Positions 43,101-52,294 of a stretch of DNA of 64,000 nucleotides are shown here, piece after piece; positions within the stretch are counted from its first letter, which is position 1; each line of letters begins with the position of its first letter. The stretch is from positions 107,755-171,754 of the forward strand of contig NZ_JAMWMR010000010.1 of assembly GCF_023887685.1 (NCBI RefSeq), given 5' to 3'. A program made the translations under genes and the position numbers. The notes under the pieces were generated by a model. That model did no database searches. It worked only from the letters and a program-made list of their open reading frames with translations, and was not told the DNA's origin. The DNA is from Streptomyces macrolidinus. GTDB lineage: Bacteria; Actinomycetota; Actinomycetes; Streptomycetales; Streptomycetaceae.

Positions 43101-45998
43101 TCAGGGCTTGGGGCGCTGGAGCACCAGGGTGTCGGTCGTGTTCTTGTCGACCGCGCCCTCCGAGAAGCGCCACGGGAGCAGTTCGCCCTTGGCCCACTTG
43201 TCCGTCTGATCGGTGTAGTGGGCGCTGTAGGCGTGCCCCGAAGCCCCGGACAGGTTTATCCACTTCGACTTGTCGAGGTCGTCCAGGTTGACCACCATCC
43301 GCATCGACGGGACCCAGACCGCGCTGTAACCGCCCGCCGCGTTCCAGCCGGTGGCGTTCACCGTCGCCTCACCGCCGTCGATCTCCCACGGACCGCGGTT
43401 GAGCATGTACTGAAGAACGCGGGGACCGCTGGTGCCCAGGGTCTGGTTCTTCAGGAACAGGCGGTGCAGCCGGCCCCAGCTCCAGGAGTCGATGTCCTTG
43501 CCCATCTTGGCGGTCAGCTCCCAGCGCGCGTCCCGCAGGGCGCGGGCGAACAGCTCGTCCCGTGTCTTGGCGGCGGGCTGGGTCCGCGTCTTGGGCGTGT
43601 GCCACCAGTCGTTGTCCTGGTCGTCGATGATGTTGCGCACCACCTCGAACCAGCGGTCGCCGCCGTCCGGCTGCGCCTGGTCCGCGTCGCGCTGACCGCA
43701 CTCGCGCACCTTCTGGTTCGCGTCCGCGGGCCCGGTGGTGTTGACCGGCTCCACCCACAGGCACTGCCCCTTGACCCGCAGCTCCTTGGGCAGCTTGTTA
43801 CCGAAGGCGAGCTTGAGGATGTTGCGCCAGACGGAGTTGAAGTACGCCGCCGCCGCCGAGTCGGAGTCCTGCGTGTAGTCCCAGCTCTCCAGCAGCTTCT
43901 GCGCCTCGCGGACGTACGGGTCGGAGACGTCGATCTTGAGCAGCTTGGGCACCAGGAGCCGGGCGATCTCGCTGCTGTTGTCGAGCTGCATCTGGCGCAT
44001 GTCGTCGGTCGAGATCTTGCCGCCGCCCTTGATCTTCGACTCGATCAGGGAGGTGATCCGCTGGCTGCGCGTGCCGTAGCCCCAGTCCGTGGTGAGCGTG
44101 AAGGGGTACTTGTCCTTGTCGACCACGGCCTGGTTGGCGGTGACGATGTAGCCGCGCTTCGGGTCGAACTCGTAGGGCAGCGCGTCCTGCGGGATGTACT
44201 CGCCCCAGCTGTACTTGGAGTCCCAGCCCGGCGCGGGCAGCGAACCGGTGTCGTTCTGGGCGCGCGTCGGGATCTTGCCGGGGAGCTGGTAGCCGATGTG
44301 GTTCTGGGTGTCGGCGTAGATCAGGTTCTGCGAGGGGACGTCGAAGGACCGGGCGCCCTTGCGGAACTCCGTCCAGTTCGAGGCCTTGTCGATCTCGAAG
44401 ACGGCGTCCATGGAGTTGCCGGGCTCCAGCGCGGTCCACCGCAGTGCTATGCCGTAGCCGTCGCCGCGGTCGGGCGCGGACGCGCTGACACCGGCCTTCT
44501 TGCCGACCTTGACGAGTTCGTCGTCACGGTCGGACAGCAGCGGGCCGTTGTTCGTCTCGCGCACGACGATCTTCTTGGATCCACCGCCCGCGATCTTGAT
44601 CGTCTCGGTGCGGCTGGTGAACGGCTTCACCTTGCCGTCGTAGAGGTAGCCCTCGCCGGACAGCTTCTCCAGGTAGAGGTCGGTCACGTCGACGCCGGAG
44701 TTGGTCATGCCCCAGGCGATGTTCTGGTTGTGGCCGATGATCACGCCGGGCATGCCCGCGAAGGTGTAGCCCGCGACGTCGTACTGGCAGGTGCTGGAGA
44801 CCTTCGTGCAGTGCAGGCCCATCTGGTACCAGACCGAGGGCAACGAGGCCGACAGGTGCGGGTCGTTGGCCAGCAGCGGCTTGCCCGTGATCGTGTGACT
44901 GCCCGCGACGACCCAGGAGTTGGAGCCGATGCCGTGGCCGTTCACACCGACCGCGGTCGGCATCTTGTCCAGGACCCGGTGCAGACCCGCCAACTGGCTC
45001 TGCAGGCCCGCGCTGTCCTGGGTCGTCGTGCCGTTCTGCGTCGTGCCGTTCGACGCCGTGCCGTTCTGCGTCGCGCCGTTCGACGTCGTGCCGTTCGACG
45101 TCGTGGTGTTCGGCGTCGTGGACTGCGAGGTCGAGGTCCCGGTCTGCGGGGTCGTGGAGGTCCCGGTCTGCGTTCCGGTCTGCGGCGTCGTCTGCGTGCC
45201 CGTCGCGGCGCCCGGCCCGTACGTCCCGCTGAGGGCGTCGTACCCGCCCTCCTGCACGATCGCCTTGTTGCGGCTGTACGGGTAGTCCGGGTACAGGTCC
45301 GCGATCTGCTTCGGGCCGAGGCGGCCGGCCATCAGGGAGCGGTCGATCTCGTCCTGCATGTTGCCGCGCAGGTCCCAGGCCATCGCCTTGAGCCAGGCGA
45401 CCGAGTCGACGGGGGTCCAGGCCTCGGGCTTGTAGTCGTTGGTCAGCCCCAGGGCCGCGTACTCCAGCGAGATGTCCTTGCTGTCCCGGCCCTTCAGGTA
45501 CGCGTTGACTCCCTTGGCGTACGCCCGGAGGTACTTCTTGGTGGAGGCCGACAGCTTGGTGTCGTACTCCTTGCGGGCCACCCGGTCCCAGCCCAAGGTG
45601 CGCAGGAACTCGTCCGTCTTCACCTGGCTCTTGCCGAACATCTCGGACAGCCGCCCGGACGTCATGTGGCGGCGCACGTCCATCTCGTAGAACCGGTCCT
45701 GCGCCTGGACGTAGCCCTGCGCCATGAACAGGTCCTCGTCGGAGGAGGCGTAGATCTGCGGGATCCCGTAGCCGTCGCGCTTGACGTCGACGCGGCCGGA
45801 GAGGCCGTCGAGGCTGATCGAACCGGTGGTCTGCGGGAAGGAGGCACGCACGGTACTGACCGACCAGTACGTGCCGTAGCCGACGCCTCCCACGATGGCC
45901 AGAACCAGGACGATCACGAGCAGACGGGCTCTGCGCCCCTTCTTCCTGCCGGACTTGCCGGGCTTCTGGCCGGAAGAGGCGGTGGTGTTGGGGGGCAT
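43101..45998 (-). CDS. Penicillin acylase family protein (Ntn hydrolase)
   Basis: This 965-aa precursor has a cytoplasmic Lys/Arg-rich start, a TM or signal anchor (ARLLVIVLVLAIVGGVGYGTYW, about 25-47), the alpha chain and a spacer. Autoprocessing exposes Ser359 in HGIGSNSWVVAG, the nucleophile and new N-terminus of the beta chain. The spacer contains a low-complexity Thr/Gln/Asn/Gly insert of about 60 residues. Beta-chain features include NDPHL, GHNQNIAWGMTNSG and the C-terminal SGHAYSAHYTDQ. Family members cleave amides such as penicillins, or acyl-homoserine lactones; the substrate is unknown. Confidence 0.92.
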   Translation of the reverse strand: MPPNTTASSGQKPGKSGRKKGRRARLLVIVLVLAIVGGVGYGTYWSVSTVRASFPQTTGSISLDGLSGRVDVKRDGYGIPQIYASSDEDLFMAQGYVQAQDRFYEMDVRRHMTSGRLSEMFGKSQVKTDEFLRTLGWDRVARKEYDTKLSASTKKYLRAYAKGVNAYLKGRDSKDISLEYAALGLTNDYKPEAWTPVDSVAWLKAMAWDLRGNMQDEIDRSLMAGRLGPKQIADLYPDYPYSRNKAIVQEGGYDALSGTYGPGAATGTQTTPQTGTQTGTSTTPQTGTSTSQSTTPNTTTSNGTTSNGATQNGTASNGTTQNGTTTQDSAGLQSQLAGLHRVLDKMPTAVGVNGHGIGSNSWVVAGSHTITGKPLLANDPHLSASLPSVWYQMGLHCTKVSSTCQYDVAGYTFAGMPGVIIGHNQNIAWGMTNSGVDVTDLYLEKLSGEGYLYDGKVKPFTSRTETIKIAGGGSKKIVVRETNNGPLLSDRDDELVKVGKKAGVSASAPDRGDGYGIALRWTALEPGNSMDAVFEIDKASNWTEFRKGARSFDVPSQNLIYADTQNHIGYQLPGKIPTRAQNDTGSLPAPGWDSKYSWGEYIPQDALPYEFDPKRGYIVTANQAVVDKDKYPFTLTTDWGYGTRSQRITSLIESKIKGGGKISTDDMRQMQLDNSSEIARLLVPKLLKIDVSDPYVREAQKLLESWDYTQDSDSAAAAYFNSVWRNILKLAFGNKLPKELRVKGQCLWVEPVNTTGPADANQKVRECGQRDADQAQPDGGDRWFEVVRNIIDDQDNDWWHTPKTRTQPAAKTRDELFARALRDARWELTAKMGKDIDSWSWGRLHRLFLKNQTLGTSGPRVLQYMLNRGPWEIDGGEATVNATGWNAAGGYSAVWVPSMRMVVNLDDLDKSKWINLSGASGHAYSAHYTDQTDKWAKGELLPWRFSEGAVDKNTTDTLVLQRPKP
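45018..45206. repeat. Degenerate 12-15-bp tandem repeats in the acylase spacer
   Basis: Repeated GTGCCGTTC(G/T)(A/G)CGTC-type and GTCTGCG-type units encode the NGTTSNG/NGTTQNG and TPQTGT repeats, all in frame, within the spacer region of the penicillin acylase gene. Confidence 0.7.
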
Positions 45999-46283
45999 CG
46001 CTGTCCTTGCTGTCCTTACGCGAGCGGCAGGGCGGGCTGTGCTTACTACGGAGCGCTGAGCGCTGGAGCAACCATAGGCGCAGGAACCGCCGTGCCTTGA
46101 CGCGGAGTCGGGATGCGGCAGAGGCGGAAGGGTGCCCGAAGCGGGGCTCCGCGTCAAGAAAGCGTCAAGAGTTAGGTAAAGTAATGAAGTAGTCGCGTTG
46201 AAGGCCGTGGCAGTACCGGGCCTCACGTGCTCGGATCGAGACGTCGTACCGAGACGCTCGGATCGGTGAGAAGGGAACGGCCG

Positions 46284-47813
46284 CTGACTGTCCACCACCT
46301 CAACCAGCTCCTGCTCGTGTGCGCGCTCGTCCTGCTCGTCGCGGTGGCGGCCGTACGGCTCTCGTCGCGCAGCGGGCTCCCCAGCCTGCTCATCTACCTC
46401 GGCATCGGCATCGCCATGGGCCAGGACGGGGTCGGCCATCTCACCTTCAACAGCGCGGCGCTGACCGAGGTCATCGGGTACGCGGCCCTGGTCGTCATCC
46501 TGGCCGAGGGCGGTCTCGGGACGAAGTGGCGGGAGATCAGACCGGCGCTGCCCGCCGCCTCCTCGCTGGCGCTGGTGGGCGTCGCCGTGAGCGTCGGCGT
46601 CACCGCGGCCGGGGCGCACTATCTGACCGGGCTCGGGTGGCGGCAGTCGGTCATCATCGGAGCGGTGGTGTCCTCTACGGACGCGGCGGCGGTCTTCTCC
46701 GTGCTGCGGAAGGTCCCGCTCCCCACGCGCGTGCGCGGCATCCTGGAGGCCGAGTCCGGCTTCAACGACGCCCCGGTGGTCATCCTCGTCGTCGCCCTGT
46801 CCACCGTCGGCCCCGTGGAGCACTGGTACGTCCTCGTGGGCGAGATCGCGCTGGAGCTGGCCATCGGCGCCGCCATCGGCCTCACGGTGGGCTGGCTCGG
46901 CGCCTGGGGCCTCAGGCATGTGGCGCTGCCCGCCTCCGGCCTCTACCCCATCGCCGTCATGGCCATCTCGGTCACCGCCTACGCGACCGGCGCGCTGGCG
47001 CACGGCAGCGGCTTCCTCGCCGTCTACCTCGCCTCGATGGTCCTCGGCAATGCCAAGCTGCCGCACTGGCCCGCGACGCGCGGCTTCGCCGAGGGGCTCG
47101 GCTGGATCGCCCAGATCGGCATGTTCGTCCTGCTCGGACTGCTGGTCACCCCGCATGAGCTGGGCAACGACATCCTGCCCGCGCTGGTGATCGGCCTGGT
47201 GCTGACCATGGTCGCGCGTCCGCTGAGCGTGCTCCTGAGCCTCGCGCCGTTCCGGATGCCCTGGCAGGAGCAGACGCTGCTGTCCTGGGCCGGGCTGCGC
47301 GGTGCGGTGCCCGTCATCCTGGCGACGATCCCCATGGTCAACGGCGTCGACGAGACCCACCGCATCTTCAACATCGTCTTCGTCCTGGTCGTCGTCTACA
47401 CCCTGGTCCAGGGGCCGACGCTGCCCTGGCTGGCCCGCAGGCTGCGCCTGGGCGACGGCACCGAGGCCGCCGACCTCGGCATCGAGTCGGCGCCCCTCGA
47501 ACGACTGCGCGGGCATCTGCTGTCCTTCGCGATCCCCGCGGGCTCGCGGATGCACGGCGTCGAGATCAACGAGCTGCGGCTGCCCCAGGGGTCCGCGGTC
47601 ACCCTCGTCGTCCGGGACGGCAAGTCCTCCGTACCGCTGCCGACGACGCTGCTCCAGCACGGCGACGAACTCCTCGTGGTCGCCACGGACCAGGTCCGCG
47701 ACGCAGCCGAGAGACGTCTGCGCGCCGTCGACCAGGGCGGCAAGCTGGCCGGCTGGCTGGGCACGGCCGGGGGCGCGAGTGCGGCGGCCGGGGGCGGAAG
47801 ACCGGGGCGCTGA
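46284..47813 (+). CDS. CPA1-type K+/H+ (Na+/H+) antiporter, NhaP2/CvrA-like
   Basis: This protein of about 509 aa has 12-13 TM helices with AVVSSTDAAAVFSVL and ESGFNDAPVVILVVAL, the antiporter ion-site motifs (TDA and ND). A C-terminal cytosolic TrkA_C-like domain follows (GVEINELRLPQGSAVTLVVR, LLQHGDELLVVATD). Relatives start MTVHHLNQLL; here the matching codon is CTG 46284, placed 7 nt after AAGGGA (46271-46276). GTG 46266 is possible but lacks a ribosome site. The 285-bp upstream gap has AT-rich tracts at about 46165-46190 and no gene. Confidence 0.88.
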   Translation: MTVHHLNQLLLVCALVLLVAVAAVRLSSRSGLPSLLIYLGIGIAMGQDGVGHLTFNSAALTEVIGYAALVVILAEGGLGTKWREIRPALPAASSLALVGVAVSVGVTAAGAHYLTGLGWRQSVIIGAVVSSTDAAAVFSVLRKVPLPTRVRGILEAESGFNDAPVVILVVALSTVGPVEHWYVLVGEIALELAIGAAIGLTVGWLGAWGLRHVALPASGLYPIAVMAISVTAYATGALAHGSGFLAVYLASMVLGNAKLPHWPATRGFAEGLGWIAQIGMFVLLGLLVTPHELGNDILPALVIGLVLTMVARPLSVLLSLAPFRMPWQEQTLLSWAGLRGAVPVILATIPMVNGVDETHRIFNIVFVLVVVYTLVQGPTLPWLARRLRLGDGTEAADLGIESAPLERLRGHLLSFAIPAGSRMHGVEINELRLPQGSAVTLVVRDGKSSVPLPTTLLQHGDELLVVATDQVRDAAERRLRAVDQGGKLAGWLGTAGGASAAAGGGRPGR

Positions 47814-48017
47814 CCGGGTCCGCCAGGACCCCGCGTCTGTACAATCGAGGCGCTCTCTGATCGAACCAACTCTGCCTGACGCAGAGCTGGCGCGACCGTA
47901 TGGCGGCCGGGGCGTCCCTCTCAGCGGGCGTCGGCATCTACCGCAGTCCGCGCAAGAGGACAGCTCTCGGCGCGCCCTCGCACGGGCGGGCTACCAGGCG
48001 GCAGAAAGGCACGGGCC

Positions 48018-49289
48018 GTGGCGTCCACGGTCACCTCGAAGTCGTCCCGTCCGGGCTACGGGCAACTGCTGCGCACGCGCGGCGCCTGGACGTTCCTGCT
48101 CCCCGGTTTCGCGGCGCGTCAGCCGTTCGCGATGCTCACCATCTCCCTCGTGCTGCTGGTGCAGCACACGACCGGCTCGTACGGGGCCGCGGGCGCCGTC
48201 GCGGCGGTCACCGGCGTCTCCATGGCGCTGTTCGCCCCGTACGGCGGCCGGCTCGCCGACCGCTACGGCCAGCGCGCCGTGCTGCTGCCCGGCGTCCTGG
48301 TGCACTCCCTGTCCGGGGTGTCCCTGACCGTGCTCGCGCTGACCGACGCCCCCCTGTGGGCGCTGATCGCGGCAGCCGTCCCGACCGGCGCCTCGGTGCC
48401 GCAGATCGGCCCCATGGTGCGCGCCCGCTGGGGCGTGAAGCTCCGGGGCACGCCCCTGATGGCGACGGCGGCGGCCTTCGAGTCCGTCACCGACGAGCTG
48501 ACCTTCGTGCTCGGCCCGCTGCTGGCGACGGCCCTGTGCACGGCCGTGGCCCCGGCCGCGGGCCTGCTCACCGAGGCGGCGCTGACGCTGGCCGGCGGGC
48601 TGCTGTTCGCGGCGCAGAAGCGCACGCAGCCGTCCGTCGCCGACGCGACGCACGCGCGCGTGAAGCACACGTCCGCCCTGCGCGTCCGCGGGGTGCGCGT
48701 GCTGGTCGTCACCTTCCTCGGCATCGGCTCCGTCTTCGGCGGCATGCAGGTCTCGCTCGCCGCGTTCACCGAGTCGATCGGCAAGCCCGGCCTGACCGGC
48801 GTGCTGTACGGGGTCTTCGCCGTCGGCAACATGCTCTCCGGCGCCGTGTGCGGTGCCGTCGCCTGGAAGACCGCCCCGCAGCGGCGCCTGGTCATCGGCT
48901 ACACGGCGCTAGCGCTGACCGCCTCCGGCCTGTGGCTCGCGCACTCCGCGCTCGTCCTGGCGGGCCTCGGCCTCCTGGTCGGCATGTGCATCGCGCCCAC
49001 CCTGATCATCGGCTACACGCTGGTCGAGGACCTGGTCCCGGCCGAAGCCCGTACCGAGGCCTTCACCTGGCTGACCGGCGCGGTCGCGCTCGGCCAGGCA
49101 GCCGCGGTCACGGTGGCCGGACAGCTCGAGGACCGCCTGTGGGACGGTGCCGGATTCCTGGTCCCGATGACCGGTACGGTGCTCGCGCTGGCGACCCTGG
49201 TGGCCCTGCGATCGTGGCTGGCGACCGGCCCGCGCGAGCGCACCGCCGCACGTGGTGTCGGTCACCGCGCGCCGGTAGCAGTGGACTGA
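48018..49289 (+). CDS. MFS transporter
   Basis: This 423-aa protein has 12 predicted TM helices. The loop 2-3 motif is GGRLADRYGQRAVLLPG, matching the MFS (G)xxxDRxGRR pattern. The central cytosolic loop carries KRTQPSVADATHARVKH. The start is GTG 48018. The 204-bp region upstream (47814-48017) contains a TACAAT-like -10 near 47839 but no gene. The substrate is unknown. Confidence 0.87.
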   Translation: MASTVTSKSSRPGYGQLLRTRGAWTFLLPGFAARQPFAMLTISLVLLVQHTTGSYGAAGAVAAVTGVSMALFAPYGGRLADRYGQRAVLLPGVLVHSLSGVSLTVLALTDAPLWALIAAAVPTGASVPQIGPMVRARWGVKLRGTPLMATAAAFESVTDELTFVLGPLLATALCTAVAPAAGLLTEAALTLAGGLLFAAQKRTQPSVADATHARVKHTSALRVRGVRVLVVTFLGIGSVFGGMQVSLAAFTESIGKPGLTGVLYGVFAVGNMLSGAVCGAVAWKTAPQRRLVIGYTALALTASGLWLAHSALVLAGLGLLVGMCIAPTLIIGYTLVEDLVPAEARTEAFTWLTGAVALGQAAAVTVAGQLEDRLWDGAGFLVPMTGTVLALATLVALRSWLATGPRERTAARGVGHRAPVAVD

Positions 49290-49319
49290 TCCCTCGGAAT
49301 AAGCCAGTATGGAACGTCG

Positions 49320-49346
49320 TTAGCACTCATTGAGTGAGAGTGCCAG
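49320..49346. promoter_or_regulatory. CIRCE-like HrcA operator
   Basis: TTAGCACTC-N9-GAGTGCCAG matches the CIRCE consensus TTAGCACTC-N9-GAGTGCTAA in the whole left arm, the 9-nt spacer and six of nine right-arm bases. It ends 11 nt before the FmdB start codon and overlaps its ribosome-site region. HrcA with CIRCE controls heat-shock genes in Streptomyces. Confidence 0.72.
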
Positions 49347-49357
49347 GAGGAAGACAA

Positions 49358-49693
49358 GTGCCGACCTACCAGTACCAGTGCACCGCGTGCGGCGAGGGCC
49401 TCGAGGCGGTGCAGAAGTTCACCGACGACGCCCTCACCGAGTGCCCCAGCTGCAGTGGGCGCCTGAAGAAGGTGTTCTCTGCCGTCGGCATCGTCTTCAA
49501 GGGCTCCGGCTTCTACCGCAACGACAGCCGCGGCTCGTCGTCGAGCAGCAGCCCCGCGTCGTCGTCGAAGTCGTCGAGCTCCTCCGCTTCGTCGTCCTCG
49601 TCCTCCTCGAAGTCGAGCGACTCCTCGTCCTCGTCCGGCTCCGGGTCGTCCGGATCGTCGTCGAGCAGCAGCTCCTCCAGCTCTGCCGCGTAA
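49358..49693 (+). CDS. FmdB-family zinc-ribbon protein with poly-Ser tail
   Basis: This 111-aa protein has residues 1-55 forming the FmdB zinc ribbon: PTYQYQCTACGEGLEAVQ, TECPSCSGRLKKVFSAVGIV, with two CxxC knuckles, and GSGFYRND. The remaining 50 or so residues are almost entirely serine with a few Gly, Lys and Asp. The start GTG 49358 lies 7 nt after an AGGAGG-like site. A CIRCE-like operator upstream suggests heat or misfolding control. The function of FmdB proteins is not settled. Confidence 0.88.
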   Translation: MPTYQYQCTACGEGLEAVQKFTDDALTECPSCSGRLKKVFSAVGIVFKGSGFYRNDSRGSSSSSSPASSSKSSSSSASSSSSSSKSSDSSSSSGSGSSGSSSSSSSSSSAA

Positions 49694-49781
49694 GGCCCCT
49701 TCCGCAGCTCCTTCCGCAGACCCTGCCGTCGTCGCGACGGCGGGGTCCTCGGTGTTTCCCGGGCCCGCTACTGTGCTCGCC

Positions 49782-50615
49782 ATGGAGAACGCAGAGATCG
49801 GTGTCATCGGCGGCTCGGGCTTCTACTCGTTCCTGGACGACGTGACCGAGATACAGGTCGACACCCCCTACGGCGCGCCCAGTGACTCCCTCTTCCTCGG
49901 CGAGATCGCCGGCCGCCGGGTCGCCTTCCTCCCCCGCCACGGCCGCGGCCACCATCTGCCGCCGCATCGCATCAACTACCGCGCCAACCTGTGGGCGCTG
50001 CGTTCGGTCGGGGTGCGCCAGGTGCTCGGACCGTGCGCGGTGGGCGGGCTGCGCGCCGAGTACGGCCCCGGGACGCTGCTGGTGCCGGACCAGATGGTGG
50101 ACCGTACGAAGACCCGCGCGCAGTCGTACTTCGACGGGCTGCCGCTGCCCGACGGCACCGTGCCGAACGTGGTGCATGTCTCCCTCGCCGACCCTTACTG
50201 CCCCACCGGCCGCAGGACGGCCCTGGCGGCGGCGCGGGGGCGGAACTGGGAGCCGGTGGACGGCGGCACCCTGGTCGTGGTCGAGGGCCCGCGGTTCTCC
50301 ACTCGTGCCGAATCGTTGTGGCACCAGGCGCAGGGCTGGTCCGTGGTGGGCATGACCGGCCACCCCGAAGCCGCGCTCGCCCGTGAACTGGAGCTGTGCT
50401 ACACGTCGTTGACCCTGGTCACGGATCTGGACGCGGGCGCCGAGACCGGCGAGGGCGTCTCGCACGACGAGGTGCTCGAAGTGTTCGCGGCGAACGTGGA
50501 CCGGCTGCGGGGCGTGCTGTTCGACGCGGTCGCGGGACTTCCGGCGAACGAGAAGCGGGACTGCCTGTGCACGAAGGCGCTGGGCGGGATGGATCCGGGG
50601 TTCGCGCTGCCGTAG
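49782..50615 (+). CDS. S-methyl-5'-thioadenosine phosphorylase family
   Basis: This 277-aa purine nucleoside phosphorylase-2 family enzyme has IGVIGGSGFYS at the phosphate site, LPRHGRGHHLPPHRINYRAN split by the motif, VVVEGPRFSTRAES and VVGMTGHPEAALARELELCY. It cleaves methylthioadenosine or methylthioinosine for methionine salvage; substrate preference is unclear. ATG 49782 is favoured over the upstream in-frame start at 49752. Confidence 0.92.
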   Translation: MENAEIGVIGGSGFYSFLDDVTEIQVDTPYGAPSDSLFLGEIAGRRVAFLPRHGRGHHLPPHRINYRANLWALRSVGVRQVLGPCAVGGLRAEYGPGTLLVPDQMVDRTKTRAQSYFDGLPLPDGTVPNVVHVSLADPYCPTGRRTALAAARGRNWEPVDGGTLVVVEGPRFSTRAESLWHQAQGWSVVGMTGHPEAALARELELCYTSLTLVTDLDAGAETGEGVSHDEVLEVFAANVDRLRGVLFDAVAGLPANEKRDCLCTKALGGMDPGFALP

Positions 50616-50789
50616 CGGGGCGGGTGCGGTGGCGGGGCGGGTGCGGGGCGCGACCGGAACACCCCCTTCGGGTGAGTGAGTTGTCCACAACCGGCCGGTA
50701 GTCCACGGCCGTCAGCGGACTTCGGCTCGAGGCCTCATCGTGGATCACGTCCCGTTCTCGTGGATCTCGTGATGCAGGTGGTGGTCAGC

Positions 50790-51407
50790 ATGGCTCAACT
50801 CCCCGTCTCCGTCGGCCGGTCCGGGGCAGGCCGGTCCTCCGCAGGGCCGGGCTCGTTGTCTGTCGGCGCTTCCGCGCGGCGGCCGGGCTGGGGCGTCGGG
50901 GTGCGTACGGACACGCCTCCGACCTGCGCGGTGCCGCGCTTCGCCCCGGTGCGTGTACGCGGCGGGCGGCAGCGGCTGCGGTGTCTTGTACGGCATCGGA
51001 GGCGGGCGGTGGCCATGGGCCTGGCCGTCGGCGCCGCAGCGCTCGTGGCGGCGGGGCCGCGCGCTGCCGAGGGGGCGCGGGGGCATCCGGGGCCCGAGAC
51101 CGGCGCGGCGGCGGCAGCCGAGCCCGCGCGGAAGCGTCCCCCGGTCGAGACGGTGACGGCGCCCGTGCGGATCGCGGACGGGGCGACGGTACGGATGCTG
51201 CGGCCGGGCGACCGGGTCGACGTGATCGCGGCCGACGGCGGATCCGGCTCCGCACAGGTGGTCGCGGCCGGGGCCCGGGTGACGCGGGTACCGGACGTCG
51301 CTGTCGCGGAGAGCGGTGCGCTGCTCCTGCTGTCGGTGCCGCGTGCCACGGCTGCGCGGCTGGCCGGTGCGGGAGCGACCTCACGGCTGGCGGTGACGCT
51401 GTGCTGA
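50790..51407 (+). CDS. SAF-domain / CpaB-RcpC-like protein
   Basis: This protein of about 205 aa has an N-terminal Pro/Arg-rich region, a TM segment (AVAMGLAVGAAALVAAGP) and an SAF/RcpC-like beta domain: PVRIADGATVRMLRPGDRVDVIA, then VTRVPD and LLLLSVPRATAARLAGA. It resembles Flp pilus assembly CpaB proteins, but no tad genes are nearby. ATG 50790 is a guess; the frame is open to 50676. Confidence 0.68.
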   Translation: MAQLPVSVGRSGAGRSSAGPGSLSVGASARRPGWGVGVRTDTPPTCAVPRFAPVRVRGGRQRLRCLVRHRRRAVAMGLAVGAAALVAAGPRAAEGARGHPGPETGAAAAAEPARKRPPVETVTAPVRIADGATVRMLRPGDRVDVIAADGGSGSAQVVAAGARVTRVPDVAVAESGALLLLSVPRATAARLAGAGATSRLAVTLC

Positions 51408-51438
51408 GCGCGCCGGGGCGGCTCGTCGACCGAGGGGG

Positions 51439-51612
51439 TCAGATGTGGTGGGGCGGCTTCTCGTCGAGGAAGCGCTTCAGGTCGGCCGCGCTGTCGTCAC
51501 TGCCGGGCCGCTCGCCCCATCCGCGGTCCGTGTCGTCCGAGGACTGCTGGTCCAGCGGGTCGTCGAAGATCAGTACGTTCTTGGGTTCGCGCGGTTCGGG
51601 GGCGGTGCTCAT
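51439..51612 (-). CDS. Small conserved acidic protein, 57 aa
   Basis: This is a short frame on the minus strand: STAPEPREPKNVLIFDDPLD, then a Ser/Asp-rich stretch and the ending ADLKRFLDEKPPHHI. The conserved-looking core NVLIFDDPLDQ and C-terminal helix suggest a real gene. Its ATG (51612) overlaps the start region of the divergent frame at 51611. The function is unknown. Confidence 0.6.
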   Translation of the reverse strand: MSTAPEPREPKNVLIFDDPLDQQSSDDTDRGWGERPGSDDSAADLKRFLDEKPPHHI

Positions 51613-51670
51613 GACCCCAGGGTACGTCCCTGGCGGAAGCCCGAGCCGGGACGGTTCCAGGAGGGACAGG

Positions 51671-52147
51671 GTGGGCGGGAGCGGAGACAAGGGGCGCGGC
51701 CCCCAGACCTCGCGCCGGAAGGCACGGGTGTTCTGGTGGCTGGTGGCGTTGGTCGTCGTGGCGCTCCCGCTGGGGTACGGGCTGTTCTCCACACACGCCT
51801 ATCTGTCCGGCTACCGGACCGTCGTCACCGACGGGCACGGCCCCGATGTCTTCGCGTGGAGGGACCCGGCGGGTCACACGGTGCGCGGCCCCATCGACGG
51901 CGTGCCCGAGGACGGCGTGTGGGACGAGGAGGGGCTGGGCATGGACGTCACCGGTCAGCAGATCTGGGTGTCGGCTCAGGGCGAGGCCTATGCCGAGTCG
52001 CCTCGCAGGACCGACATGTTCATCGGGTATGCGGGCACCGCGCTGGCCCTTGGCCTCGTGGCATACGTGGTGAGGGTGGGACGCAACGTGCGCGACGAAG
52101 CCGACGCGCCCCCGCCCGGCATACGCGACGGCCACCGCTTCCGCTGA
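51671..52147 (+). CDS. Two-TM membrane protein of unknown function
   Basis: This protein of about 158 aa starts GTG 51671, closely following AGGAGGG (51658-51664). A basic N-terminus (TSRRKARVF) precedes TM1 (WWLVALVVVALPLGYGLF), an extracytoplasmic domain of about 75 residues containing ISVSAQGE-like strands, then TM2 (FIGYAGTALALGLVAYVV) and a short tail. No known family is recognised. It is divergent from the 57-aa gene. Confidence 0.7.
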   Translation: MGGSGDKGRGPQTSRRKARVFWWLVALVVVALPLGYGLFSTHAYLSGYRTVVTDGHGPDVFAWRDPAGHTVRGPIDGVPEDGVWDEEGLGMDVTGQQIWVSAQGEAYAESPRRTDMFIGYAGTALALGLVAYVVRVGRNVRDEADAPPPGIRDGHRFR

Positions 52148-52294
52148 CAGCGCGCCCGCGGCGTCCGCGGCGGTGGCATCGACCGCGGTGGCGTCGACGG
52201 CGGTGATCGGCGCGGGACTTGGGGCCGTCGTGGCCGTGAGGGGGGACAATGGCGGCAGGGACGGCCGCGTGTGAGGTCGTGGCGCCGAGGAGCA

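Noticed and set aside
50790..51407. SAF/CpaB-like gene as part of a Flp (tad) pilus locus
   Set aside because: No TadA, TadB/C, TadZ or pilin genes adjoin it.
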